Source: Papilionanthe hookeriana x Papilionanthe teres
Lineage: Eukaryota; Streptophyta; Magnoliopsida; Asparagales; Orchidaceae
Length of the DNA stretch: 64,000 nucleotides
Assembly (NCBI GenBank): GCA_022702705.1
Contig: CM040430.1
Coordinates: 74,837,239 to 74,901,238, forward strand
Direction of reading: 5' to 3'
Under the pieces are notes generated by a model. The model was not told where the DNA came from. It worked only from the letters and a program-made list of their open reading frames with translations, and did not search any database. Numbering within the stretch: the stretch's first letter is position 1; each line of letters starts with the position of its first letter. Positions 24,201 through 38,125 of the stretch are shown piece by piece. The translations under genes were made by a program, and so were the position numbers.

Positions 24201-26565
24201 TGACCTCATTTTTGATGAGGTCTTCTCTTCTTCTCTTTAAGTACTTAGATCTAGCCTTAGGCTTTTCCTTTGACTATCTTAGAGGACTAGAATTGGGATC
24301 CACCACTTAGAAATTCAAACCACTTCTTAACTCCACCGCAAACTCCACAAACTCAGTCGTAGACCCCTAATCACCTAGAGGGTTGAAATCGAATGTGGAA
24401 GTTTAAAGGATGAGTTCCTATGGGACTCTTTGGCCTTAGGACCGCCACAGGTGGCACTGTGCAGTGAAGGGCTGACTTACACACACACTACACCTATACA
24501 CTACACTTTCACACATTTCCTAAAAACACACACATACCTAATTTGATCTCCTGACTCATAAAGGTGATTCACATGGATGGTCCTTAACCCCTAAGCCCTT
24601 GGCTAAGAGGGTTAGGAACAACATAGTGAATGCCTCAAATGAGTCCCTTTATGGCTCATGTGGGCTTGATATGGCTTCATGGCTCAACCAAAATGATTTT
24701 ACTCCACTTACATTCACCCAATCTTCAATTTTCCAAATTTTCGATTTTTGACCCAGGGACCCTACACATTTCAACTTACCCAAAACCTTGAAACTACCCA
24801 AATTTCTCAAAAATTTCCAAATCACCCAAAATTCTCCAAAATCATTCCCAAACATTTCCACATCACTCAAACTAATCATCCATATCCAAAAATACCAAAA
24901 ATTCCAAGAAAACCTCCCAATACCCTCCAAATACCCAAAATACCCCTCCTAGCCAAAAAATCCAAAAATTCAGAAAATTCCTAGAAAATTCCAGAAAATC
25001 CCAAATATTCCCAATTTCATTTTGTTCAACTACACCATGGGCCAATTTTGTCAATTTACCCCACTTTTATCAAAACCCCCAATTTGACCCATTTTAACCT
25101 AAAGTAAACCCAATGTCAAACCTAACCTACCCAATTGAACTAAATTCTGGTCCAATTCAATTCTAAACTTCAATTCAACATTCCCAACACCAGTCTAGAC
25201 CAAATCCAAGCTTAATTTGATTGGAATTTGGATCCAATTTCACTTTTGGCTTTAAAGCCCAATTTGAACCCATGACCCAAACTTAACCCAAACTCACCCA
25301 ATTCAACTCCAATTAACCCCAAATCTTTTCTAAACCTTCCTTGACATCCCCATAAACAAAACACTAACATGATTTGCCCAAGATTTTTATCCAAACCCCA
25401 CTCAAATTCAACCCAAAACTAAAAAGCCCATTTTTGACCTAAACCCAAACCTAGCCCAAATGAGCCCAAATCCCAAAATCAAAACCCATCAAAGCCAAAA
25501 CCTCTTTGAAACACTCCCATAAACATTTCCCAACATTTATTTTACATCAATTTCAACTCTAGCCCAACATTGGTCCAAGTTAGCCCATTTTGGCCCACCT
25601 TAGCCTCTTTACAAAAGGCCATATCCGACCAATTCAAACCCAAATCACCTCAAGTTTGTTTCAAACCACTCATGACACATCCCTAAACCAAACTCAACAA
25701 TTATTTGGCCCAACCTCTTTACAAAATTTCCATCCATAAATTCATTTTTAAACTTAAAGGCCCATTCCTTAAACCATTTTAAAAGCCCATCTTTTACCAC
25801 ATCCAAAGGCCCAAAATTGGTCCCAAAGCCCATATGATATTTCCCCTCATCATACTTTCAATTAAACTCAATACCTAAGTCCTAAATTCATCATCAAATC
25901 ATTCCAAATCAAGTTTCATACAAATTTCCATCAAATTACCAAAAAATTCCTAAAATCCATTTTCATGAAATTGACTAAACTTTTCCCAAGCCAAAGACAA
26001 GCCATGCGAAGCCATGGACAAGCCACATGAAGCCATGGAGAGTTTGACATGTGATCAAGCCATTAATGGAAAAAGGAGGACCCCCTTTCCTAATCCTTCT
26101 TAAGCCTTTTTTTACCTTAAGCATGTCACACTCTAAACCATGCTTTGCCACCTAATCCTTGATGGAGACTCCACCACACTGGGAGATTGACCCACCTGAC
26201 CTCCTCGGCCCAAAACCAGAGTCTTGGGGAGGTGCACCCAACCCATTTGCATGGGTTGACCAAAATAAGCTAAAATAGCCCCTTCCCTTTCTACTTTGAT
26301 TCAACCACTTTACACATGTCAAACCTCGATTGAATGCACCAAACCCCGGCCACGACCCACCTGAACAAGATGGTGACCAGTGCCTGGCCGGCCGACCACC
26401 AGGCCGCCGGAAAACACCATGGCCGAGACCTTGGGAGGAGCCAAACTTTGGAATTCTCCCTTGCTGAGCTGCCCCATGCCCAATGGCCACCATGGTTGTT
26501 CTTCACATGCCGAGAGCGGCTGATCCCGGCCCTCGACTCCCCACGGGAGGCCCTCCGACCTCTCC

Positions 26566-26994
26566 TATTTAAACCCCTCACCCTCTCGGCCATGAAGAGG
26601 TGCTGAACCAGACCTTACTGAAACTCTGCCAAATTTCTCCAGATCATTCTCCATACTTAGAGCACTTGATCCCCAGTGAAATCCCCCTGCCATTTCTTCT
26701 CTGTGAGCTCAATTTCAGAGTTGAAATTCCACCCAAAACCAGGACACTTCTCCACAGTGAGCCAATCCCCAAATTGATTGGATCTACACCTTCACCGGAC
26801 CGAGGGAAGGTGTCCACCAGCAAAAGCCCCATCTCCGGGCCACCCGGTTGCTCCGGCCTCCAAGCTTTGTGATCGGGCTTGGTCGAAATCACATCTAGAC
26901 AATTCACCGGACCGGGAGACTTCATGCGGAGCTTGCGGGATCCGATCGAAGGTGCAACAACTCTCGGATCGAAGCCGCACTTCTGCGAGCAAAG
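26566..26994 (+). promoter_or_regulatory. E3 5' LTR core promoter and leader
   Basis: TATTTAAA at 26566-26573 followed by CCCCTCACCCTCTC; the leader runs to a GTATGA splice-donor-like site after CAAAG at 26990-26994. This promoter would drive the genomic RNA of E3. Confidence 0.5.
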
Positions 26995-29159
26995 GTATGA
27001 ACTAATTCTTCATCCCGGAGCTTCGGAGATTCTCCATTTCAAATGCCTTAATTTCAATGCATGATAACCGTATAGATGTGTTCGTCTCTTCGAGACGAAT
27101 CCATAGAGCATAAGAACATGAAAATCCATTGAGTATCGAGTGAGATATTAAGGATTTAGTGTGGACGGCTCTCGGGTGAGGACACTTGGGGACGATGAAC
27201 GGATGCCGTCCATTTAATACACGCGCGGACGGACGGCCGGGATCGCGTCGGATCGAGAGGACGGAGCGATGCGGCGGGTCCGGGAGCGGCGACGCGGATG
27301 GCGGCGTCGAATGGGAGCGCGCCACGCGGCACTTCGGAGGCTGCAGATGTTTCGGCCGCGCGCGTGGATAAGTAGAAAATTAGGGGTATTTTCATTTATT
27401 TAATTCCCTAAACTTTAAAAATTCATAACTTTGTGTAGGAAAATCATAAAAATAAAATAAAAATACCCTCTTGCTCAGTGAATAGAGGAGAATAATGTGG
27501 AAAAGAAATTAATTAATTTTGTCTAGTATTTTATTTTTAATTAATTATTTACTCCCTGCATACATTTAATTCTCCATGCATTCATACAATTCACCATAGC
27601 ATGAGACCATAGGGCTTTTGAAGCCTGCGAATTTGGGAACATTCCTCGAATTTTCCAAAGTCGGAGGCCATCCTATGAAGAGTTATTGATTTTTCAAATT
27701 CATGTCATCTGTTTAGAGTATTTTAATTCCAATAAATAGCATGTTGTGTAATAAATTCTAGGAAAATTTGGTGATGTTCCTTATGACCGGAGAACCACTA
27801 GGAAAAATAGGACTTGAGTTAATTCACTCAGAATAACCCTAATTGGCTTAAACACCCAAAATAGGTCTCTAATTAATTAGAGCTAACCATACATCAAATT
27901 GACTTGAAATCAATTCTCCACTGACCTTTAGGATCAGAGGAACCCACCATAAAAATTTGAGGTCGATTGGACTTGGTTAGCCCCACTAATTGGGTTGATT
28001 AAGCCACTTAGTCATTTTAAACTTTAAAAATTCATAACTTTCAAAATATCTTTCAAAAATTCACCAAATTGGTTTTGGAGTCTCTCTGATATCAGGGGAA
28101 TTTAAGAAAATTAAAATTTCAATTTTCTAAAAAAGTTGATTTTTAATATTATTTTAATATTTTTAATAATTAAAAAATAATAAAAATCACAAAAATAATA
28201 AAATTCACCAAAATGTCACATTTTGAATTTTAATCACTTAGGAACAAACCCCATATTTTTGTTAGGCCTATTTGGTGAAATATTAATTTTTAAAGCTCTA
28301 GGGTAATTTTAAAATTAAAAAAATGTATTTTCTAGCATTTTCACCAAAATAATTATAATAAATCAACGAAAAATTAGAAAATTGTAAAATTTGGTTCTCT
28401 GGAATCCTTGATATCAGAGAGAATTTTAAAAATTATAAAATTCATTTTTCAACATTTATTTTATTTTTAAATTAATTTATACTCCAGAAATTAAAATAAT
28501 TCTAATAAATAAAATATAATTCAAAAAATTACAAAATTTGGTCCAAGTGGTCCTCTGGTCATTAGGAATGTCCCCTAATTTTCTTAAGGATAGAAACTTT
28601 CCCTTGGTCATGTTATCAAATTTTCCTTAAAAATCTCTATTTTCTACTAAAAATAATTATATAAATAAATTAAATACAGAAAAATCACATTTTCTCCTCT
28701 CATGTCTTTATTGACATATGAGTGAAGTCACATAAAAATTTCAAGTTCATTTGAGTTCAATTTAGTGAGTTATGAAATTATTAGGCTTGAAGGGTAAAAT
28801 GGTAATTAAATTTTAACCCTTAATTAAAACTTTAGGTTTAATAAAAAATTAACAAGTAAAATATTTGATCCTAACTTGATTTGGATGATTGAAATTTAAT
28901 AATTAAAGGGTAGAAACCCATTAAGCAATTTAAAATGATTAAACCTTAATTAAATAATTGATTAAATTTGGAAGAATAATAAAATTGGAATTATTAAAAT
29001 AGGGATATTATTAGGAAGAGATTTATTCTTTAATTTAAAAATCCCTAAATTAATCATCTCATTAATATTCGACTCTTAATTAAAATGATAACTCAAATTT
29101 AAAATATTAAAAGACTTAATCATTAAATTAAAATTAAATCATTAAACTCTTTCAAAAAT

Positions 29160-29475
29160 TTCAATTAAAATTAAATTAAATTAAATTAAATTAAGTAAAT
29201 TAAATTAAATTAAATTAAATTAAATAGATAAAATTAAATAAATAAATTAAATTAAATTAAATTAAATTAAATAAAGTTAAATAAATAAAATTAAATTAAA
29301 TTAAATTAAATTAAATTAAATTAAATTAAATTAAATTAAATTAAATTAAATTAAATTAAATTAAAAATTAAATCAAATCAAACTAAATTGATTTAAATTA
29401 AATCAAATCAAACTAAATTGAATTAAATAGAATTAAGTTAAATTAAATTAAATTAAATTGAATTAAGTTGAATTA
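29160..29475. repeat. AAATT microsatellite in E3 5' LTR
   Basis: Dense AAATT repeats, most regular at about 29291-29363, within a degenerate TTAAA-rich background. Confidence 0.95.
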
Positions 29476-31603
29476 AATAACACCACCTAAGACATAAAGA
29501 ACTCAAAAATAAATCTAAAATAACTTGAACACTATTCCAAACTTAAATCATTAATTTGAACTTAAATTTGCATCACGAAATCATTAAGTATCATTTTGCC
29601 ACTAGGAGCTTTAGTTATCATAACTCCTAAACGGAATATTAAATGAAATGTTACTTCACTTATAGGACATTCGAATGTCCTAGTTCATCTGACGAAGTTA
29701 ATAAAATTTGAAAACCTCGGACGATCGGTTCATTTACATAATTAAATTCTCTTGGACTTAAAACAATCCACAGAAATATTGAAAAGATGTTTAGGATCCT
29801 TCTAAGCACTTCCTCGATATGATAGGACATTTATAAGAACAATTGAACTTAGTTATTCTTTGATGAAGAAAATCGTCCTCGAGCTAAAAACACGAGAACA
29901 CTAGACGTCATAGGAAATGACTAGCTATAGGATTAGGAACTTGGTAGAAAACCATAACCCTTTCCCTTAGCTTTACTAGGAACTTGCTTAAATATTCTAA
30001 TTGTGTTTTAAGTGCGGCTTGGGATGACGGGAAGACCCTCCGGGTACGCTTTTATTTTATTGCGATTTACTTTACGGCAACTTATTTAATTGCATCGCAC
30101 TTACTTTTCTTGCATGATAAACAACGGTTGCATGAAAACCTACACCTTTAGGACGAGAAACCAAAGCTGAAACCCATAACTAAATTAAAAGACACTACAA
30201 GATAAAATTCACCTCCATGACATTTCAAAATATAAAGCGACTCAAAATTTAATCACGAAACAGAACAACAAAACTACAATTATAACTAAATTAAAACGTC
30301 TTGTTGGATGATCGGGAATACGCTCGGATGATGTAACCTACGTGTTGCTAGCGGGATTTCACGCGGTGCTAAATGAAAGTGTGGAACTCATTCGGTTGAG
30401 TTTAGCAAATTCATGCGGACTAAGTGAATCCGATAAAAATAATGATGCGGAAGGATGGAGCAGTGGGATCTTAGCAGGTGTTGTTATAATCGACTTTAAG
30501 ATTTGTTTTAATTAAAACACAAAAAACACTTGGAAATTAAGACTTCTCTAAACCGGAACACTTTTCTCATCCCCTGATTTATGATTTCTAAAACTAAACC
30601 TCTGCAACGACAAGGAGCTCGGAGCATGATGGGCAGCACGGCCATCGTCGTCGATGAAGCCTGAAATCTACATCAGCAAAACTTTCCTGGAATTAAATAA
30701 CAAAGCCATAGGACTTCGAGGTAGTTTTCCTAGTGCAACATAAATCCTCAACTCTTCGTTAGGCATTTGCATTGCAAATTAAGCTCTAACCGGTCTTAGG
30801 ATTCCGAGGTAGTCGTCCGATACGACATAAACTCTCATATCTTCCAGGCAATTTATATGATTCTATCACATAAATATAAGCCCTAATTAACTAAAATTGG
30901 CAAGATTAAAACATTAAATGAACATTAGGACTTTCCTAAATCCAAGCAAACAATAGGATAGTCGGGAAATTACCGAAGTCCGCTTCGGATCGGTAATTTC
31001 TCCTACTTTTCTTCCTTTGAATTTCCAAAATAAAATGTTCCAAATTTGAGACTAATCCCTTTTGAAATTTCAAAAATTCAATCCTTTGAAAACTTAAACT
31101 TTAAAATTCTTGAGAGCGAGAATTATTGATTATTATCGAGAGTTTTCTTAGGTGATTCCGTCACTTAAGATGTAATTAACTATAGGGGCTTGCCCTTATA
31201 GAGAATTTTAAAGAACCCGAGTAATATAAACCATGCTTAATGTTTTCATATTAAGCGAGGGAATTTGTCGGCTTATAAAATTGGTTCGCGGACCAAACGG
31301 ATGTCACAAATCTTCTAGTTTATTTAACCGAGCCCCACCATCGAGCGAGTGTGTTTATCCTTAGGGATAGATACACGGTTTGTGATGCGGTGCTCGTTTA
31401 TATAAACTATTTGGGATGTGAGATCGGTTTGATTTCATATCTTAAAATCTTCAAATTTAAAAATTATTTTCAAAATCAAATACTACTTTCTAAATTATAT
31501 ATATATTTAAATTAAATTTAAAATATGAAAATTCGCCGACAACTTCTGTAGGCGACCCCTTTTCAAAATACGACACTCAACCTAAAAATATGTCGACAAC
31601 TTC

Positions 31604-31621
31604 TGGCGACTCCGCTGGGGA
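31604..31621 (+). promoter_or_regulatory. E3 primer-binding site (tRNA-Arg)
   Basis: Identical 18-mer to the E1 site, five bases after the LTR terminal CA, fully complementary to the tRNA-Arg(ACG) 3' end. Confidence 0.93.
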
Positions 31622-32037
31622 AAATTCCTCTCTCCATTCTAATCGGACAGATGCGCTTTCAAAAATCGGTAGTGCATCCATGTCCCTTATGGATCGAACT
31701 ACCCTTCTTTCCGTTGGGATACTATGTTCATTTCTACCTTGAATAAGTATAACCAACATTTTCTCGGATTTAGGAGCCATTTGTTTAGACACCCTAAACA
31801 GAGAGGTTCGAGATCCTTTTACCTCATTTACGAGGTGGGGTGGACCCCCGATAGGTGTTAGTTTAGGAGTGATCCTTCGAGTCGAGAAGTCTTGCTTAAG
31901 ACTCTCTTTTCCTTTCCAACTCCGATTCGGATTCCTTACCTTCTCTACACCTTTGAACACTCCGTTCTAAATAAACAAACCCTCTAATAAGTGATTCTTT
32001 TAATAAGTGTTTCCTTCTTATAAATACATGAACATGA
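31622..32037 (+). other. E3 untranslated leader between PBS and gag
   Basis: Conserved leader homologous to E1 2769-3186. The 127-aa reading frame on the opposite strand is not kept in the other copies and is taken as chance. Confidence 0.6.
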
Positions 32038-33480
32038 ATGAGTTCGGACTCTTTTCGATTCCTTTCTTTTCGTCCTAAAGAAAAGAAGCATAACTTAGGA
32101 CCGACAACCGAGAATCTACCTACTGCGAAATGGAAGCCCCAAAGCGATTTTCTCCTTCACCAACGGACTGGACTTCGGCTGTCTATAAGGATGAGCTGCT
32201 CGACGATGGAATCATCCGATTTGGACGAGGATTTGAAAACACGAACGTCGAGATCACCGACGTCTCCCTTTTCGCAGCGATGAACAAGGTATACGAAGGC
32301 GAGGAGCCGGCGCGAGTTCGACCTTAGGTCGACCCAGAATTCCCTCCCTGCGAAGGATCCCGACTAAGAGGAGTACGGATGTCCATAGAAGGACCGTTAT
32401 CTCTACCCCCATCTGGTCCAGTTGTTTCGCACCTACCCAGAGCTTTTGCTAAATCGAAAGGGAAAGAAATCCGGAATTATGATGGACTCATTACGCGTGG
32501 AGGGTACGGATTTTCTGTAAGACCTTGTTTTCGAAATCGGGTCCGGTTCGAAGATTCAGTCAGCGACGAGGACCCGAAGAAGAAACGAGAAATAGAAGGA
32601 TCGCTAAAGAAGCCGGAAGCTGCTGAAATTGCTTTCTAGAGGAAATTCCAGAGCTGCGCGAATATACACCATTGCTTCGAATACATACCACTCTTAGGAG
32701 GAAGCGGGTTTCATCCCCTCTCGCCGCGAGAGGACGAAGAAAACATTCGCAAGATTGCTTTGCCACATTACCACGACCGCATATTACAACGATAGCCGCA
32801 AGAAAAGAACTAGAACTACGCCGTTTGCTCGGCTGCAAACTTTGGTAGAAAAGTTAGCAAGAAGGAAAAGCGCCCGTATCGAAATTCTACGAAGGATAGG
32901 GCGGGTGCCGGTCGAATCCCGTCTTGGGCCCCGAGTAGAACCCGCCATCATGACGGAAAAGCCGAGTAAAAGAATGAAGGCTAGTCCTTCGTTGTCGTCT
33001 CGGGATTACGGATTAGGGAGGATACCACCTTCCGGCATTTGGCGAGACGGACCATGCGGTCCCTAGACCTTCTGGCCGCGAGAAGGATGGTATGGCGTCC
33101 CCTGCTGGGCGATTGAGGTTGAAACGACGGCCGAGAAAGAAAGTCTCGCCGGGAGACTTGAATGCGAAGAAAGTCTTCACCGCGATGAAGGGGACTCGTG
33201 AGAAGGGGACCGGCGGCTATCGCACGACAACCACGAAGACACACGAAAGCCCCGCTAGAAGATGCCATGGAAAAGTTGAGAGCCGATATCAGACGATTGG
33301 CAAAAGAAAGAGAAGAAAAGTTCGGAGACGAGATTGATTCATCGGAATTCATGGACGACGAATACGCGAGAAATCAACATGGTTGAGACACGAGCTTCAG
33401 CGGCTTCGCGAGGTGCTCCTGCGGCGCGAAGAGAAGAGCCGAGGCGATGAGAAGGCGGCTTCGGGAAAAAGACGACATGA
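32038..33480 (+). pseudogene. gag: E3 Gag N-terminal region, heavily frameshifted
   Basis: Starts with an ATG matching the E1 start (SSDSFRFLSFRPKEKKHNLG) and can be followed through KDELLDDGIIRFGRGFENTNV (about 32187-32252), the RKKRTRTTPFARLQTLVEKL block (about 32800-32860) and EKLRADIRRLAKEREEKFGDE (about 33270-33330). It is the most divergent of the three copies, with many single-base gains and losses. Many altered positions add CG dinucleotides compared with E1. Confidence 0.75.
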
Positions 33481-33559
33481 TCGCTCGAATGGCGAAAAGG
33501 ATGGAAGAAATGGCCGTAGCTGCGGCCACTCTCCGGAGTCGAAGTACGACCACATAGAG

Positions 33560-34345
33560 AGACGCTCCCGGAGGTCATTCACATTGTAGACGGAGGAAAG
33601 GAGATTACGTCCGTCGATGGGGATGATCGGTGAAAAAGGATACGACACAAAGTATGATTCCTGAAAAGGATATCAAGAACTTGGTGGAACGGCGAGTGCG
33701 AGAAGCCTTAGCACAATCGAAGAGCGGGACATCCATTCGGACGGGTAGACCTTACCCGGAGAAGGGTCGACGCTGTCCAATACCGAAAGGCTTCGTACCA
33801 CCTGCTGTTCAAGACCTTCGACGGGCCAGGAACCCCGACGGCATGTGGCACACTTTCGTGCCGGTTGTTGCAATGCGGCGGGAGCGATGCATTACTCTTC
33901 CGACGGTTCGTCGGCGGTCGTCGGGAATCGCCTTCGGCGGGTATGCGGAATTACCGAATGGTTCGGTGAAGACGTTCTCGGAGCTAGAGAACCTCTTCAT
34001 CGAAGCGATTCGCGGAGCTCGGCACCACATCACTATAGGTGATTTAGTGGTAGAGAAGCAGAAGCCGAATGAAACTTTGGTGGATTACATACTTCGATGG
34101 AGGAACTTAAGCATGAAGTGTGAACCACGATTGCAAGAACGAGCATGCGATCGGCATTTTACTTAAAAGCATTCACGGCCCGATAGCACTTCTCCTCGAG
34201 GATTTACTTATTAAGACTTTCGAGAAGTTGTTAAGCAAGGCCGGAAGCTTGCAAGAGGAGGCAAAGCAATTAAGTTTCACCAGATAAAACGGATAAACAA
34301 AAGCACTGTAAAGACTTTTGAAAAGAAATCCGGGATCGTTGCGGC
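33560..34345 (+). pseudogene. gag: E3 Gag capsid-like domain
   Basis: The open segment 33630-34166 holds most of the domain: SGTSIRTGRPYPE, then HTFVPVVA, SGIAFGGYAELPNGSVKTF, HHITIGDLVVEKQKPNETLVDY and RWRNLSMKCEP. FGGYAEL replaces the conserved FDWYAEL of the other copies (a Trp loss), which would harm folding if real. Later positions shift frame near 34150 and 34280. Confidence 0.83.
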
Positions 34346-34439
34346 GGTTGACAAAGGCGAGCAGCCGATGCTGAATACTACACGAACGGCCGCGACAACC
34401 ACGACGGAATTACCGGCAAGCCCGGCCCGGCTATCGGTC

Positions 34440-35036
34440 ATCTCCGCGGTATGAACAACCGCCTCGTCGCGACGTACATTAAGAGAGCTTTTGAGCGAGA
34501 GAATATCCGTTCAAGAATGAAGCGATGCCGAAAATGTTCCGTAGTCGATGAAGACTCCGGATTTCCAGTGCCGGAGCCTAAAAGACCGGAGGAAGTCGAC
34601 AAGAAAGGTGATCCCGACTTTTGCCCTTACCACCGGATGCTTGGGCACAAAATAGAAGATTGCATTACCTTCAAAAGTTGGCTTAATGACGACCTGCGGA
34701 AAGGGAATATAACGATCCGAAGGAGTACATGAAGGAACCCCGGAAAGGAGGTTCCGTCGATGTTATCTCGGCCGATCCCATCATTCAGATAGATCCACAT
34801 ACGATCGACGATGGATGGACTACCGCTTGGACGAGGTCTTCGAAAAGATTTTAGACGGCATCCGAGCCGCTTCGGTGCGAGCTTCGATTCGGAGTTTGAA
34901 ACACGTTAGGCGGTCATTATCACTTGCGATAGAAGAACCACCTCGACAAGAGATAATTGAAGAAAAGAAGAAAATTGACGAAGAAGAGAAGCAGAGGCAC
35001 CTAAGGCTAGGACTAGGGGCTGCTTATCTAGGATAG
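34440..35036 (+). pseudogene. gag: E3 Gag nucleocapsid region
   Basis: Zinc knuckle at 34622-34663 with all Cys/His positions kept, inside the open piece 34451-34732. The acidic EEKKKIDEEEK tail is at about 34965-35000. One frameshift lies near 34720. Confidence 0.82.
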
Positions 35037-35099
35037 TTGTTTCGATTCGGGGGAGAAATCCCTCGAACCCACGACTACTGTATGATTATCTGCTCACTT

Positions 35100-36280
35100 C
35101 GGTGGGATCATATAATGATAAGGGTGATGGCGTTGGCTACGTTTTGGTTGTTTCTAACGATTACGTAACTAACGATAATCCGGATATCGATTTCGATACC
35201 AACGACAATTCTCAAATCATACACGATCTCGACGAGCAAAATAACGAAGAAGACATCCATCAGGAGGCTACGAGAGTTCAACGAGCAACAAATCTATCTG
35301 CGAGTTTCGAGGAGCTCCGATCGCGATAGAGTTAGAGCCTTCGGACTGCGAAGCTAATCCGGAAGAGCATGTCATTCCGATTCGAAGAGACGCCGGCGAG
35401 CTCGGCAATAGATTCGGAAGAAATTACGAAGTCGACTTAAGAAGTGGAAAAGTTCTACCTCCGAGAATGGGTCCAAAAGACGAAGGAAGCGGTGGTTGTT
35501 CGGGAAGAACCAACCCGGCGGAAGAAATACCCATTCGAGAAGAAGCGAGAGACACATGAAAACAAAGTGGACTACAACGTGCTAGCCCATCTTAGGAAAC
35601 TACCGCCAAGCTGAGCATCTACGACGCTCTCATCTTATCAAAGAAGATGAGAGAAGCTCGATCGAGGCCTTACTTGATCCAGAAATTTGCTTAGCTCGAA
35701 TGGCGGGAGAGTCCTTAGATGAGGTTTGCTCGTTAAAGGAGCAACGAGGTGTCACCTTCACGGACGATGACCTACTTACTTGGAACAACGAGACCACAAC
35801 CGACAGTTGTACATTTCGATTCTGATTGGGAAGTTTACACTCTCGCGAGTATTGGTGGATCCGGGAGCATCAATCGATATAATGAATCTTCGAACGCTAG
35901 CATACTTGGAAATTGATGCTCGCGAGCTCGAGGCGGACAAAATGTTATTAAGAGGATTCGACCGAGAAAGGAGAAAGAGCCCTCGGCTCGATAACACTGC
36001 TTAATGAAGACCGGTGACTTAGCAAAGACAACCGCGAAATTTCACATAATTGATTCGAAACGTCATTCGACGCTCTGCTTGGGCCGACCATGGATACATG
36101 AAAACGAGGATGGTACCATCATCTCTACATCGGTGCATCGAAATACTACGATGGAGGGGAACGAGTGCATCGAAGGTGACTTACAACCATTCTCCGGTAC
36201 ATGAAATTGGAATCCACGAGGATGCGGCTTATTATGCACCACGAAGAAAACGATCTTCTCCGGAGATACCATAACAAATG
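35100..36280 (+). pseudogene. pro: E3 linker and aspartic protease
   Basis: The acidic linker is at 35102-35329. Protease motif VLVDPGASIDIMNLRTLAYL has its Asp at 35858-35860, in the open piece 35780-36004; the LGRPWIHEN end is at about 36080-36106 in another frame. Breaks near 35620, 35790, 35960 and 36000. Confidence 0.82.
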
Positions 36281-38125
36281 AAGCAAAGAAAGTTCGGGAC
36301 AACGAAGAACACGAAGTTCTAGTCCGACGGTCGCTCACCACTCCCTTACGGCGAGATGGTGAAGGTTTCTCCACGACTCGCATCGAGGGTCGAGGCGGGG
36401 GACGAGGTCGTGGTAGAGACGTTAGGACGATTGGACGGAGGAAACCGACCATCAATGTCGATTGGGAAGATAGTTACGAAGAAGAAAAAGAAATCGAAAC
36501 AAGAAGCGACGACAATAAGTTGGAAGAAGCCGCAATTCAGAATCCCTCTCGAAGATGAAAGAAACGAAGAATATAAATCGATGTACGAGAAGATTAACCA
36601 CTACGTACATACTTATGACCCTAACCCCGATCCATTCTAATAAGATCGAGGGTATGGAGGTCGAAGAGGTACGTAGCGGTGGTGCTAAGCCCATCTAATT
36701 CTACCGTGGTGCTCCTTCCTCCAAAGCGAAAATAATGTACAATTTGAAGATGCTACTTCATCGGAATTAATGGAATTGCCTTTTGAGTGGTACTCTCCCT
36801 GTGTTCGAAATTTAATTCGGCGTGGTTTCTTACCTAGACAATGGACGAAAGGTCGATCACAACGTTTTGAAAATTTATGGAATAACTCCGGTCGTCCGCT
36901 CGACTCGAAGCATGGTCTCGGATTCGGCACGGTAGGATCGAGTTGATGATGCGAATTTTGCTTAGTTGTCACTTGCGAGTCTAATGAAAGCTGCATGGAA
37001 ACTACGGAAGAACTCGAAGATTTGCAAATTGGAAACGCTCCATCGAGTTCGAAGAAGAAATCAAATCTACGATAGATGAGTTAACGGAAGTTAACTTAGG
37101 TACTAGCGAAGAGCACTAGACCTACCTTTGTTAGCTCCTTACTCGATAAAGAAGACTCGGAAGAAATAATCGAGTTATTAATGGAATTTAAAGGCTAGTT
37201 TTGCTTGGAGCTACGATGAGATGCCGGGATTAGCTCCGGAGGTCGCGATCCATAAGCTAGGGGTGGATCCGAGCACGTTCCGGTCGAACGAGGTCCCGAG
37301 AAGAATGCGTCTAGAAATCGAACAACAAGTCATATCGGAAGTTAAAAAGCTAATAGACGCTAAATTTGTCCAGTGAAGAACAATACCCGACTTGGTTAGC
37401 CAACGTGGTACCGGTCGGGAAGAAGAATGGTCGAATCGGAATTTGTGTGGATTTCGAGAGATTTAAACAAGGCATGTCGAAAAGATGAATTCCTCTACCG
37501 ATTCCGGAATTAATGATCGACATTGCTTCGACACATGAAATATTCTCATTCATGGATGGATCTTCGGGATACAACCGGATAAAAATGGCTCCGAGAAGAT
37601 GAAAAGCTTACGGCATTCGGAACGCCGATCGGAGTATATTGCTACACGGTGATGCCATTCGGATTGAAGAACGCGGGAGCGACCTACCGAAGAGCAATGA
37701 CAAGAATTTTTGATGATCTCATCCATAATCGAGTCGAATGCTACGTGGACGATGTGGTCATCAAAAGCAAAATAAAGGACAACCACTTGTATGATTTGAG
37801 AATTGTTTTCGAACGATTAAGACAATTTAACCTTAAGATGAATCCCTTAAAATGCGCCTTCGGTGTCACCTCGGGAAATTCTTAGGATTCGTTGTCAGAG
37901 CATCGTGGAATTGAAATCGACCGGAGAAGATTAAAGCTATCTTAGAAATGCCGCCTCCCAAAACCTTAAAACAACTACGATCTTTTCGAGGAAGGCGGCA
38001 TATCTTCGACGCTTTATCTCGAGCACTGTCGGGTAGGTGTCGGCCTTTCTCGGCACTAGTTAAAAGGACGCCAAATTTATTTGGGAAGAGAAATGCCAGA
38101 AGGCCTTCGAGGACATTAAACAATA
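36281..38125 (+). pseudogene. pol: E3 RT with N-terminal spacer
   Basis: The spacer is continuous across the site where E2 is interrupted (about 36690-36720). RT pieces: MRLEIEQQVI at about 37304, GICVDF (about 37438), FMDGSSGYNRIKMA (about 37550), then 37649-37885 open with MPFGLKNAGATYRRAMTRIFDDLIHN-type sequence. YVDD is at 37742-37753. Frameshifts near 37195, 37375, 37455, 37600 and 37880 break it. MPFGLKNAGATY and YVDD confirm the gypsy-type RT. Confidence 0.9.

Larger units (their letters stand above)
24201..31598 (+). repeat. E3 5' LTR (7.40 kb)
   Basis: Starts TGACCTCATT with the GACCTCAT/ATGAGGTC inverted repeat and ends in GTCGACA. Landmarks: A/C-rich G-poor block about 24770-25850, TATA at 26566, candidate splice donor 26994/26995, GC-rich patch about 27165-27370, AT-rich stretch about 27380-29150, AAATT array, U5-end hairpin TCGCC 31533-31537 with GGCGA 31551-31555. 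No supported gene inside. Confidence 0.93.

Noticed and set aside
27165..27370. GC-rich patch in the LTR as a host gene exon or CpG-island promoter
   Set aside because: It is present at the same place in all full LTRs, downstream of the LTR TATA box, with no conserved frame.
31577..31960. 127-aa minus-strand frame in the E3 leader
   Set aside because: Not preserved in the homologous leaders of E1 and E2.
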